In this document: positions 33,605-40,128 of the stretch, piece after piece
Layout of the letters: each line of letters starts with the position of its first letter
Numbering within the stretch: position 1 is the first letter of the stretch
Assembly (NCBI RefSeq): GCF_019599465.1
Contig: NZ_RKLR01000020.1
Location: forward strand, 1-40,128
Length of the DNA: 40,128 bases
Direction: 5' to 3'
Source of the DNA: Haloarcula rubra
Lineage (GTDB): Archaea > Halobacteriota > Halobacteria > Halobacteriales > Haloarculaceae
Made by a program: the position numbers and the translations under genes
Notes under the pieces: model-generated
What the model saw: only the letters and a program-made list of their open reading frames with translations
What the model was told of the DNA's origin: nothing
Databases searched by the model: none

Positions 33605-34540
33605 ATGCCCTCCATCGAGACGCACGGCCTGACGAAACGCTACGGTAACGACGTCGTCGCCGTCGACGACCTCGATCTCACGGTCGAGTCAGGGGAAGTG
33701 TTCGGCTTTCTCGGCCCGAATGGCGCTGGGAAGTCCACGACGATCAACATGCTCCTCGATTTCGTCCGCCCGACAGCGGGCGAGAGTCGCGTCCTTGGAC
33801 ACGACCCACAGACGAACCCGCGTGCAATCCGGGAACGTACCGGTGTCCTTCCCGAAGCGACGGGGTTCTACGACGGGGACACGGCCCGTGATCACCTCCA
33901 GTTTGCGACGGCGATGAAACGGACGACTGACGACCCGGACGCCCTCCTCGAACGGGTCGGGCTCGCCGATGCCGCCGATCGGCCAGTGAGTGGCTTCTCG
34001 AAGGGGATGCGCCAGCGACTCGGCCTGGCGATCGCCCTCGTCGGCTCACCCGACTTACTCATCCTGGACGAGCCACTCGGTGGGTTGGACCCCTCGGGGG
34101 CTCGCCTGCTCCGCGAGGTAGTCCGGAACGAGCGTGACCGTGGTGCGGCCGTCTTCTTTTCCAGTCACATCATGGATCAGGTGGAGACGGTCTGTGACAG
34201 GGTTGGCATCATGCACGATGGTCGCCTCGTCGCGGTCGATACGATCGACGCACTCCATGCGCAGTCGGCGACACCCGAAACAGTCTCGCTGTCGGTCGAG
34301 ACTGCACCCCAAGGCGTTACGGACCAACTCGCTGCGATCAGCGGCATTTCCGAGGCCACGGCCGAGAATGGGTCGATTCGCATCACGTGTCCTGATCCAG
34401 CGGCCAAAACCGACGCGATCGCTCGATTAGACGAGGAAGGCGTGCCGATCCTCGACATCGACACCGAGGCGTCGTCGCTGGAAGAGGTGTTCCTGACCAT
34501 CACCGATGACTCGGATACGGCGGGTGCGAACCGCGTATGA
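33605..34540 (+). CDS. ABC-2 type exporter, ATP-binding subunit
   Basis: The product has 311 residues. Walker A GPNGAGKST (about 39-47), signature SGFSKGMRQRL (a variant of LSGGQ common in exporters), Walker B LLILDEPLGGLDP and an H-loop SSH are all present. The C-terminal 90 residues form the extra domain of the DrrA/NatA group. It energises export by the permease encoded next, with which it overlaps by 4 bp (ATGA). The substrate cannot be told from sequence. The gene is nearly leaderless. Confidence 0.95.
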   Translation: MPSIETHGLTKRYGNDVVAVDDLDLTVESGEVFGFLGPNGAGKSTTINMLLDFVRPTAGESRVLGHDPQTNPRAIRERTGVLPEATGFYDGDTARDHLQFATAMKRTTDDPDALLERVGLADAADRPVSGFSKGMRQRLGLAIALVGSPDLLILDEPLGGLDPSGARLLREVVRNERDRGAAVFFSSHIMDQVETVCDRVGIMHDGRLVAVDTIDALHAQSATPETVSLSVETAPQGVTDQLAAISGISEATAENGSIRITCPDPAAKTDAIARLDEEGVPILDIDTEASSLEEVFLTITDDSDTAGANRV

Positions 34541-36312
34541 GTCGCGTGTTCACGATTGCCCGAGCGGACGCTCGCCGCGCGTTCCGCAGTCGGCTCGTCT
34601 GGGGCGCGATCGGGCTCCTCGGTGTGCTGTTCCTGCCGTCCACGGGGTCGAGTGCGAGGCCTGCTGTCCATCCAATTACGGAGTACCTGCTCATCCTGCC
34701 GGCGGACTTGAGGACCTTCTCGCTCGTGGTCGTCGCCGCCGTCGGCTACAGTGCCGTCGTCACCGAGCGCGTCACCGGCACCCTTCGCTTCGTCCTCGGT
34801 CTGCCGGCGACGAGACGGGATCTCGTCCTCGGCAAACTCCTCTCACGGGTCGGAATCGTCGTGACGGCACTGGCGGTGATCCTCGTGATCGCCAACGTGC
34901 TCGTCTACCAGGGCTATGGCAGTCCGTACCTCTTGCCGTTCTGGGTGATGGGTGGCTGGATGCTTGCCTACGTCGTGGTCTGGAGTGCCGTCACGGTCGG
35001 CTATTCGGCTGCCTTTGACTCGCCGTATCGAACACTCGGCGCACTCGTCGTGACCTATGTCGTGTTCAGCTTCAACTTCGGCGTCTGGAGTGTCGTCATC
35101 CGGCCGCTGTTCGCACTCCTGTTTACTGGCTCGCTCGATCCCCCGTCGTACGACACGTTGGCCACCGCGCCGCTGTGGTTGCGCGTCACGGAGCGACTCA
35201 ATCCCCTCGTCGACTTCTGGGCTGCGATGCGCTGGTCGATCGAGTTCGTCGGCCCGGGGACGCCGACTGGCGGGCCACTCCCGCAGCTGCTGGGGTCGGT
35301 GGTCTTTCTGTCGTTCGGGCTACTCCCACTCGTGTTCGGCATCAGCCGGTTCGAACGTATTGATCTCGGCGATGCCCACGCCGGGTCCCATATCGGCGAG
35401 TGGATCTGGCGCTCACTATGGCGTGTCCGGAGGGCTGTCACCGGGAGTTTCTCATTCCCAGGTGCACTGACGCAATCGAGTCGAATCCGGCGTCTCGCTA
35501 TCGCCGATCTGCGGCATACGCTCCAGAACTGGGTCGTTGCAGGCGCAGTCGTCGTCACGGTCCTGCTCACGGGCCCCGCCCTCTGGGGTGCTATCGACGC
35601 GAGCACAGTCTTCACCGACACGGAGGTACTCACACGGATTCCCCTCTCGTTCACGCTTCCCGTGCTGGTACTCGGGATCGCTGTCGGGCATAACGCCATC
35701 GTCGGCGAACGAACTTCCGGGACCAGTCGCTTCTTGCTGGGACTGCCGGTTACGCGGCGTGAGCTCGTCGTCAGCAAACTCCTCTCTCGAGTCAGCATCG
35801 TCGTCGCGACCCTGCTTCCACTCCTGCTTGTCGCCGAGGCACTCGTCGTGACGCGTCTCGGGCGGCCGTATCCGGGCGCGTTTCTCGCGTGGGCCGGCTG
35901 GACACTTCTGTACGCCGTTGTCTGGACTGCCATGACCGTGAGTTGCTCTGCAGCAGTCTCGTCTCGCTATCGGTCACTCGCCGCGACAGTCGCCCTGTAT
36001 CTCGTCTTCGCCAGATTGTGGGACGAACTCGTACTGCCCGCAGTAGCATTCGTCGTTACCGGGCAGTCCGCAGTGGACGAGTTCACACAAGCGGCGAACC
36101 CGCCAGCCTGGTTCCAGTATGCAGACAATCTCAGTCCGTTTGTCGCCCTCGAAACGATCCAGGAAGCGCTCTTCGAGGTGACTGGATACGGCACGCAGCA
36201 GACGACGCTGGATGTCTCGCTCTTCCTGTACAGCGTGGCAGCCCTGCTCCTGTTTGTCGGCGGGGTCGTCGCGATCGGAACGGCACGATTCGACCGGAGC
36301 GACCTACGCTAA
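34537..36312 (+). CDS. ABC-2 permease with two fused homologous halves
   Basis: The product has 591 residues and about 12 hydrophobic helices. Two internal repeats are visible: VGYSAVVTERVTGTLRFVLG...LVLGKLLSRVGIVV near residue 70 and VGHNAIVGERTSGTSRFLLG...LVVSKLLSRVSIVV near residue 388. So one polypeptide carries two ABC-2 membrane halves joined by a charged linker (about 280-315), a full exporter when paired with a dimer of the ATPase. Its last 4 bp overlap the end of the convergent regulator gene. Confidence 0.92.
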   Translation: MSRVFTIARADARRAFRSRLVWGAIGLLGVLFLPSTGSSARPAVHPITEYLLILPADLRTFSLVVVAAVGYSAVVTERVTGTLRFVLGLPATRRDLVLGKLLSRVGIVVTALAVILVIANVLVYQGYGSPYLLPFWVMGGWMLAYVVVWSAVTVGYSAAFDSPYRTLGALVVTYVVFSFNFGVWSVVIRPLFALLFTGSLDPPSYDTLATAPLWLRVTERLNPLVDFWAAMRWSIEFVGPGTPTGGPLPQLLGSVVFLSFGLLPLVFGISRFERIDLGDAHAGSHIGEWIWRSLWRVRRAVTGSFSFPGALTQSSRIRRLAIADLRHTLQNWVVAGAVVVTVLLTGPALWGAIDASTVFTDTEVLTRIPLSFTLPVLVLGIAVGHNAIVGERTSGTSRFLLGLPVTRRELVVSKLLSRVSIVVATLLPLLLVAEALVVTRLGRPYPGAFLAWAGWTLLYAVVWTAMTVSCSAAVSSRYRSLAATVALYLVFARLWDELVLPAVAFVVTGQSAVDEFTQAANPPAWFQYADNLSPFVALETIQEALFEVTGYGTQQTTLDVSLFLYSVAALLLFVGGVVAIGTARFDRSDLR

Positions 36313-36980
36313 TCACTCCGAAACTCGTCCATCACCGTCCGGACGATCGTCGCTTCGGCTTTCTGGAGATGCTCGCTCGCTGTCGGCGCGGCACAGTCGA
36401 GTTCGGCGGCGACGTCTTCGTGTGTTGCCCCGCGAGGCTGTGAGTAGTAGCCGAGTTCGAGCGCTGCGTCGATTGCTTCGCGTTGTCTGTCGCTTAGCCT
36501 CGCCACTGGATCGTCGGTGTGGCTTTCGATCCGCCCGATTTCGTCGATCTGGACGTCGACGCCGTCCGGAGCGGCTTCGAGAGCACGCTGGAGCGCCGTC
36601 GCGTCGCCGACGACGCGAGCTGACATCGTCCTGTCGCGATAGACGATCGGCTTGCGGACGAGTATGCCCGGTTGTGAACTTGCTCGGTAAATAGCCGCAA
36701 ACAGCGGTGTCTCCAAGGGCCGCATAACGACCATCACGTATGTCTGTCCCTGCGTCGTCTCGGACAGCTCTACCGACTCGATCCCAGCGGTGTCGGCCGC
36801 GCGTTCGGCAATAGCTGTCGGGTCACCATCGACAGTGTACAGAAGTGTCGACTGGTCCCCGGCTGTTATGCTCCAGTCGACCAATCGGGCCTCTGCGATA
36901 GCAGGCGAATCGGCAAGCAGCTCGAAAAACTCCGGTGTACGGTCCTCGTCGACGTGGACGGTTACCTGGAGATGTTTCAT
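36309..36980 (-). CDS. Bat-type HTH (HTH-10) regulator
   Basis: The product has 223 residues. The C-terminal HTH-10 region reads LSDRQREAIDAALELGYYSQPRGATHEDVAAELDCAAPTASEHLQKAE, the usual signature of the bacterio-opsin-activator group. The N-terminal 150 residues (VHVDEDRTPEFFELLADSPAIAEARLVDW) are the family's ligand-sensing fold with unknown ligand. Convergent with the exporter and divergent from the cupin gene, which are plausible targets. Confidence 0.92.
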   Translation of the reverse strand: MKHLQVTVHVDEDRTPEFFELLADSPAIAEARLVDWSITAGDQSTLLYTVDGDPTAIAERAADTAGIESVELSETTQGQTYVMVVMRPLETPLFAAIYRASSQPGILVRKPIVYRDRTMSARVVGDATALQRALEAAPDGVDVQIDEIGRIESHTDDPVARLSDRQREAIDAALELGYYSQPRGATHEDVAAELDCAAPTASEHLQKAEATIVRTVMDEFRSD

Positions 36981-37070
36981 ATGCTCTCTTCCGAACGAAG
37001 AGTGTAATAAACCCCACAGACATACCTCACAGAATCTCTATTCCGTGACGGATCGAAATGCGGTACAGAG

Positions 37071-37823
37071 ATGGCATCCGAGACGCAGTCCGGTGATCGG
37101 GGACGGACTACTGATGACAGGCCGAGACGACCGCTTGTAACCGGTCGCCCGCTGGTGAACGGCACTCCAGCTGCCGGGCCATCACTCGAACTCGATCCCG
37201 AGAGTCCCGCGAGTAACCTGTTGCGGGAGTCACCTCGGCCGCTCGTTTCCGATCCGGTGAGTCAGACGTGGGCGACATTGCTGGAGCGGCCAGACGTGGG
37301 CCAGACTGATCGGCCCGTACTTGTCCAGTGGGTGTCGCCGGAGTCACCCGCACCGTCTGTACACTACCACCCGACGACGGAGACGTTCAGCGCGCTCGAA
37401 GGCCAACTCACTGTCGTCCGCGACGGGACCCCGACCCGGGTCAGCCCTGGTGACTCAGTGACGGTCGACCCAGACCAAGCGCATACCTTCCGCAACGACA
37501 CCGACGAGACCATCGCATTCAGCGCCAGGCTGCCATCGCTTCGGACGGTGAAAGGGCTCTACACCGTCTGGGGACTAGCCCACGAGCGTGGCAGCGACGA
37601 GACCGGGACCTACCCTGGCCCTGGGCCGGTCCACTCACTCGCAGTCGCGGCGGACCTCTCTGACGAGACGACGATGGGGGCTCCCCTACCGATTCCGGGA
37701 GGCTGCTGGGCGATCGTTGAGTGGGTCACTCGACTGGCGGGAGTGAGCGGTATTGATGAGACGTATTTTGACGTGTCGTTCTGGGACCGACACGTCGAGC
37801 AGCCAGAGTGGGGGGCAATCTGA
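37071..37823 (+). CDS. Cupin-domain protein
   Basis: The product has 250 residues. The cupin core is VHYHPTTETFSALEGQLTVV (metal ligands H, H, E) followed by RVSPGDSVTVDPDQAHTFRN (second motif with H). The N-terminal 70 residues are proline- and arginine-rich and may be partly untranslated; no better ATG lies between. The C-terminal part has hydrophobic segments (ALPIPGGCWAIVEWVTRL). Substrate unknown. It lies 2 bp before the protease gene, as one operon. Confidence 0.85.
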   Translation: MASETQSGDRGRTTDDRPRRPLVTGRPLVNGTPAAGPSLELDPESPASNLLRESPRPLVSDPVSQTWATLLERPDVGQTDRPVLVQWVSPESPAPSVHYHPTTETFSALEGQLTVVRDGTPTRVSPGDSVTVDPDQAHTFRNDTDETIAFSARLPSLRTVKGLYTVWGLAHERGSDETGTYPGPGPVHSLAVAADLSDETTMGAPLPIPGGCWAIVEWVTRLAGVSGIDETYFDVSFWDRHVEQPEWGAI

Positions 37824-37825
37824 CA

Positions 37826-38662
37826 ATGCGGCGTGCGACTGCCGATCTGCCGACGCTCAAGGGGGGAGCATGGATGCCTCTCGGCATATACCTCACAGTG
37901 ATTGCTGTCTTGTCCGCACTGCTAATCGTCTTCCCGGGCGACTCGCCGCCACCCATCCTGGGGATGGCCTGGGGTGTTTTCCTCGTCGTCCTCGTCGTTG
38001 GTGCGTTCAGTATCGAGGGCATCACACCACGTTCGCTCTTTCCGTCGGTGCGGACCCTCTTCCCTGTGATTCTCGTTCTTGGTGCGTTCTGGGGGCTCTA
38101 CAATCTCGTCGCGTTCAGCCTCGCACTCGGTGGGGTTGCCGGCTTCGAAGCCACCTGGTCACGAGTCGCTGCTCACCCAGTCCTCTATCTCGGGGCCCTG
38201 CTCAGTTCACTCCTGTTTACCGCGATCCCGGAAGAACTGGTCTTTCGGTCGTATCTCCAGCAGAAATGTATCGCGATTGCCGGTGGCAAAACTCGTCGTG
38301 CAATTGCCGCTGGTATCGTTGTCGCCGCAGTTCTGTTTGCCGGCTTCCACCTCCCGAGGTGGTTTCTCGCGTCAGGTCACGGCCTCAGTCCCGCACTGGG
38401 TGGCCGTTTGTTTGGGCTGACACTCATGGGCCTGACGTACGGTATCGTGTACGCAATCAGTCGCAACCTCTGGCTGGTCGCTCTCATCCACGCGACGATG
38501 AATTACCCGCCGGTTCTTGTTACTATGAGCGTTCCGCCCGAACTCCACCTCGTCGTTGGTGTCATCGAAACCGCTGCCATTGTCTCAGTCGTCTCTCTGT
38601 TCGTGCGCGCGACCGAACCCGACGGGATCAATGCCTGGCGCCAGCGAGAACCAGCGTCTTGA
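37826..38662 (+). CDS. CPBP-family intramembrane protease
   Basis: The product has 278 residues from ATG 37826; GTG 37808 overlaps the cupin gene. It has about eight transmembrane segments. The CPBP (Abi/CAAX protease) motifs are present: AIPEELVFRSYLQ (EE...R), FAGFHLP and HATMN. These metal-dependent glutamate/histidine membrane proteases trim prenylated or other membrane proteins; archaeal targets are unknown. It may act with the cupin, but the link is only gene order. Confidence 0.93.
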   Translation: MRRATADLPTLKGGAWMPLGIYLTVIAVLSALLIVFPGDSPPPILGMAWGVFLVVLVVGAFSIEGITPRSLFPSVRTLFPVILVLGAFWGLYNLVAFSLALGGVAGFEATWSRVAAHPVLYLGALLSSLLFTAIPEELVFRSYLQQKCIAIAGGKTRRAIAAGIVVAAVLFAGFHLPRWFLASGHGLSPALGGRLFGLTLMGLTYGIVYAISRNLWLVALIHATMNYPPVLVTMSVPPELHLVVGVIETAAIVSVVSLFVRATEPDGINAWRQREPAS

Positions 38663-38789
38663 AAAACAACCACCGAAACCTCGTCTCTACGACGCACACC
38701 ACTCGGTTGAACAGACGAAGCCAGCTCTTCTCGCTCCTCGTTGACGGTGCCTCTGAGATACCCTCTTTTCGTACTGTGCGTACCGGCCG

Positions 38790-38978
38790 TCATCTTTCAG
38801 GCAGTATCCACGTCCACTCAAGCTCCGTGAATTTGTGTTGATTCCGAAGGACATTCGCAGGCCGACCAATGACATCCCGAATCTCTGTTGCTCTGAAAAC
38901 CCGATTCCGGCCGTTGCTAGCTCTCTGTTCAATGACGCCGCCGATTTCGAGTGTTTCGGCTGTATTGTTCTCTGACAA
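38790..38978 (-). pseudogene. Fic C-terminal remnant
   Basis: The minus strand encodes ETLEIGGVIEQ...NRVFRATEIRDVIGRPANVLRNQ and ends EWTWILPER, matching the last 50 residues of Fic protein 2 (ETLESDGVIEE...NRVFRATEIMDIVERPAN, ending LPER). The Fic core and winged helix are missing; homology fades near 38965. It is a relic of a fourth fic gene. 38663-38789 and 38990-39086 show nothing recognised. Confidence 0.75.
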
Positions 38979-38985
38979 GTTGTCA
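38973..38985. repeat. TGACAA-G-TTGTCA palindrome
   Basis: A perfect 6-bp dyad with a one-base centre at the edge of the fic remnant. It could be an old operator or chance. Confidence 0.35.
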
Positions 38986-39093
38986 CAGGTCGATAAAATC
39001 GATATTCATAACACAGAATTCAGATAGCTGCCACCATTATTCAGCTTGACCGGCCCGACGTACTGACTCTTCACAGGCGGTACGAGGCGGATG

Positions 39094-39114
39094 CCCCGAC
39101 GCTTGAGGTCGGGG
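39094..39114. repeat. Left-end hairpin of tnpB element 4
   Basis: CCCCGAC and GTCGGGG form a perfect 7-bp stem around GCTTGAG. Confidence 0.65.
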
Positions 39115-39206
39115 AGGAAGCCGACAACCCATGACACAAACCACGCTACGAATGGTAAGCCAACCTCCCAACATATAGGTAACACTAGACATATATGTGA
39201 AACACA

Positions 39207-40128
39207 GTGGAATACCGTCGTACCGCCGTCATCAAACTCGACACTCCCGAAGGAGCCGACGCCTCCCTTCGAGAGACTGTCGAGCAGTTCAAACACTGCG
39301 CCAACACCGCAAGCGAGTGGTGCTGGCACGGCGACGACGGATACCACGTCACCTCGAAAGCCAAAGCCGAACGCGCCCTCTACGACCAACTCCGCGACGA
39401 AACCGACCTGACCGCCAACCTCGTCCAGAAAGGGATTCGCAGGGCGGTCGAGGCCGTCAAAAGCGGAGTCGAACGCCTCAAACGTGGCGAGAACACGTCG
39501 CAACCATATTTCTCCGCCGACAGCGCGGTGTACGACAAGCGAAGCGCAACGTTCCACCGTGACCACGTTTCCCTTTCGACCGTAGACGGGCGTGTTGAGT
39601 GCGACTACATCCTCCCCGACGGCTCTGAGACACCGCCGACCAAGTACGTCTCCGACGAGGACTTCGAGTTTCGGATGGCTCACTTGCAGTACCGCGACGG
39701 TGACTGGTATCTCCACGCCTCGATGCGGAAAGTCGAAGCAGACGAGGAACCGTCTGAATCCGAGTCCAAGCACAGAACAGTCCTTGGTGTGGATTTGGGT
39801 GTCAACAACCTCGCCGTTGCTTCGACGGGACGATTCTGGTCGGCGGACGAGTTCAACCACTGGCGTCGAGAGTACGAGAAGCGTCGTGGATCGCTCCAGC
39901 AGTGTGGCTCTCGCCATGCCCACGAGAACATCGAGAACGTCGGTCGGAAAGAGTACGGGCGTTTCGAGATATACCTGCACACGGTGGCGAACGAACTCAT
40001 CGAGGAGGCCGTCGAGAACGATTGTTCGCACATCGTGTTCGAGGACTTGACCCACATTCGGGAGAATATTCCCGAGGCGACGTGGCAACACGTCTGGGGG
40101 TTCCGACGCCTCTACGAGTACGTCGAAT
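39207..40128 (+). CDS. tnpB: TnpB RNA-guided endonuclease copy 4 (partial)
   Basis: A frame opens at GTG 39207 (MEYRRTAVIKLDTPEGADA); an in-frame TGA at 39198 limits extension. It is open to the window edge, 307 codons. GVDLGVNNLAVA holds the first RuvC aspartate and HIVFEDLTHI the glutamate; the third acid and zinc ribbon lie beyond. N-terminal segments (FKHCANTASEWCWHGDDGYHVTSKAKAE, ANLVQKGIRRAVEA) match copy 2 closely. Likely intact, pending the missing part. Confidence 0.9.
   Translation, partial: MEYRRTAVIKLDTPEGADASLRETVEQFKHCANTASEWCWHGDDGYHVTSKAKAERALYDQLRDETDLTANLVQKGIRRAVEAVKSGVERLKRGENTSQPYFSADSAVYDKRSATFHRDHVSLSTVDGRVECDYILPDGSETPPTKYVSDEDFEFRMAHLQYRDGDWYLHASMRKVEADEEPSESESKHRTVLGVDLGVNNLAVASTGRFWSADEFNHWRREYEKRRGSLQQCGSRHAHENIENVGRKEYGRFEIYLHTVANELIEEAVENDCSHIVFEDLTHIRENIPEATWQHVWGFRRLYEYVE

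Larger units (their letters stand above)
39087..40128 (+). mobile_element. IS200/IS605-type tnpB-only element 4 (partial)
   Basis: The left-end hairpin CCCCGAC/GTCGGGG (39094-39100, 39108-39114) is followed by GGGGAGGAAGCCGACAACCC and ACACAAACCACG, matching element 3. The tnpB inside runs past the window. Confidence 0.75.

Noticed and set aside
35055-35933. 292-codon minus-strand frame inside the permease gene
   Set aside because: Shadow of a high-GC membrane-protein gene with no motif of its own.
39006-40091. 361-codon frame on the minus strand
   Set aside because: It is the antisense of tnpB 4, which has the catalytic motifs and correct left end; the antisense frame has only low-complexity V/G/F sequence.

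Overview
The window is haloarchaeal accessory DNA. The evidence is strongly acidic proteins, TATA boxes 25-35 nt upstream of ATGs with little or no leader, a TFB paralog, DUF234-type ATPases, and IS200/IS605-type tnpB genes of halophile character. The mixture of an IS630 tail, four tnpB elements, a conjugation-type ATPase, a secreted pilin-like gene pair and many toxin-antitoxin-like genes points to a megaplasmid or an integrated mobile element rather than core chromosome. No rRNA, tRNA or CRISPR array was found.

Layout. 0-1.4 kb: an IS630-type transposase tail cuts off a two-gene minus-strand unit (a VirB2/TrbC-like two-helix membrane protein and a sequon-rich secreted protein). 1.8-2.8 kb: a TFB paralog. 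3-23.5 kb: an island of small regulatory and toxin-antitoxin-like modules. It contains three Fic proteins, a DUF234 ATPase, an RHH gene facing a winged-helix protein, two SWIM zinc-finger paralogs bracketing an HTH / nucleotide-hydrolase-like pair, a RelBE-like pair, a DUF6735 gene, an HVO_A0114-type regulator, an OB-fold protein, two mirror-image HTH/TumE-like pairs, two tandem MNT-HEPN pairs, and a vapBC remnant cut by a tnpB element. tnpB elements lie at about 5.9-7.3 and 23.5-24.9 kb. 25-29 kb: a 1229-residue VirD4/TraG/HerA-like ATPase with CCAACC repeats on both sides, then about 1.1 kb with no convincing gene. 29.9-33.2 kb: a second DUF234 ATPase, a frameshifted tnpB and a small acidic protein. 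33.6-38.7 kb: an ABC exporter operon, a Bat-type HTH regulator, a cupin and a CPBP membrane protease, which look more like ordinary chromosomal cargo. 38.8-40.1 kb: a Fic C-terminal remnant and a fourth tnpB that runs off the window.

How parts may work together. The pilin-like pair and the large ATPase are plausible parts of a transfer apparatus. The toxin-antitoxin-like modules would stabilise the element or act in defence. Repeated cis elements tie genes together: a GTGCCCC/GGGGCAC leader hairpin precedes both SWIM genes and the DUF6735 gene, with a shorter form before TFB; a GTTGG-N8-CCAAC double dyad precedes the 16 kb regulator; and CCAACCTTGG palindromes flank the large ATPase. An 800-bp non-coding tract of serial perfect hairpins (17.6-18.4 kb) is the most unusual purely structural feature. 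All functions are inferred from sequence motifs recognised by eye; no database search was run.
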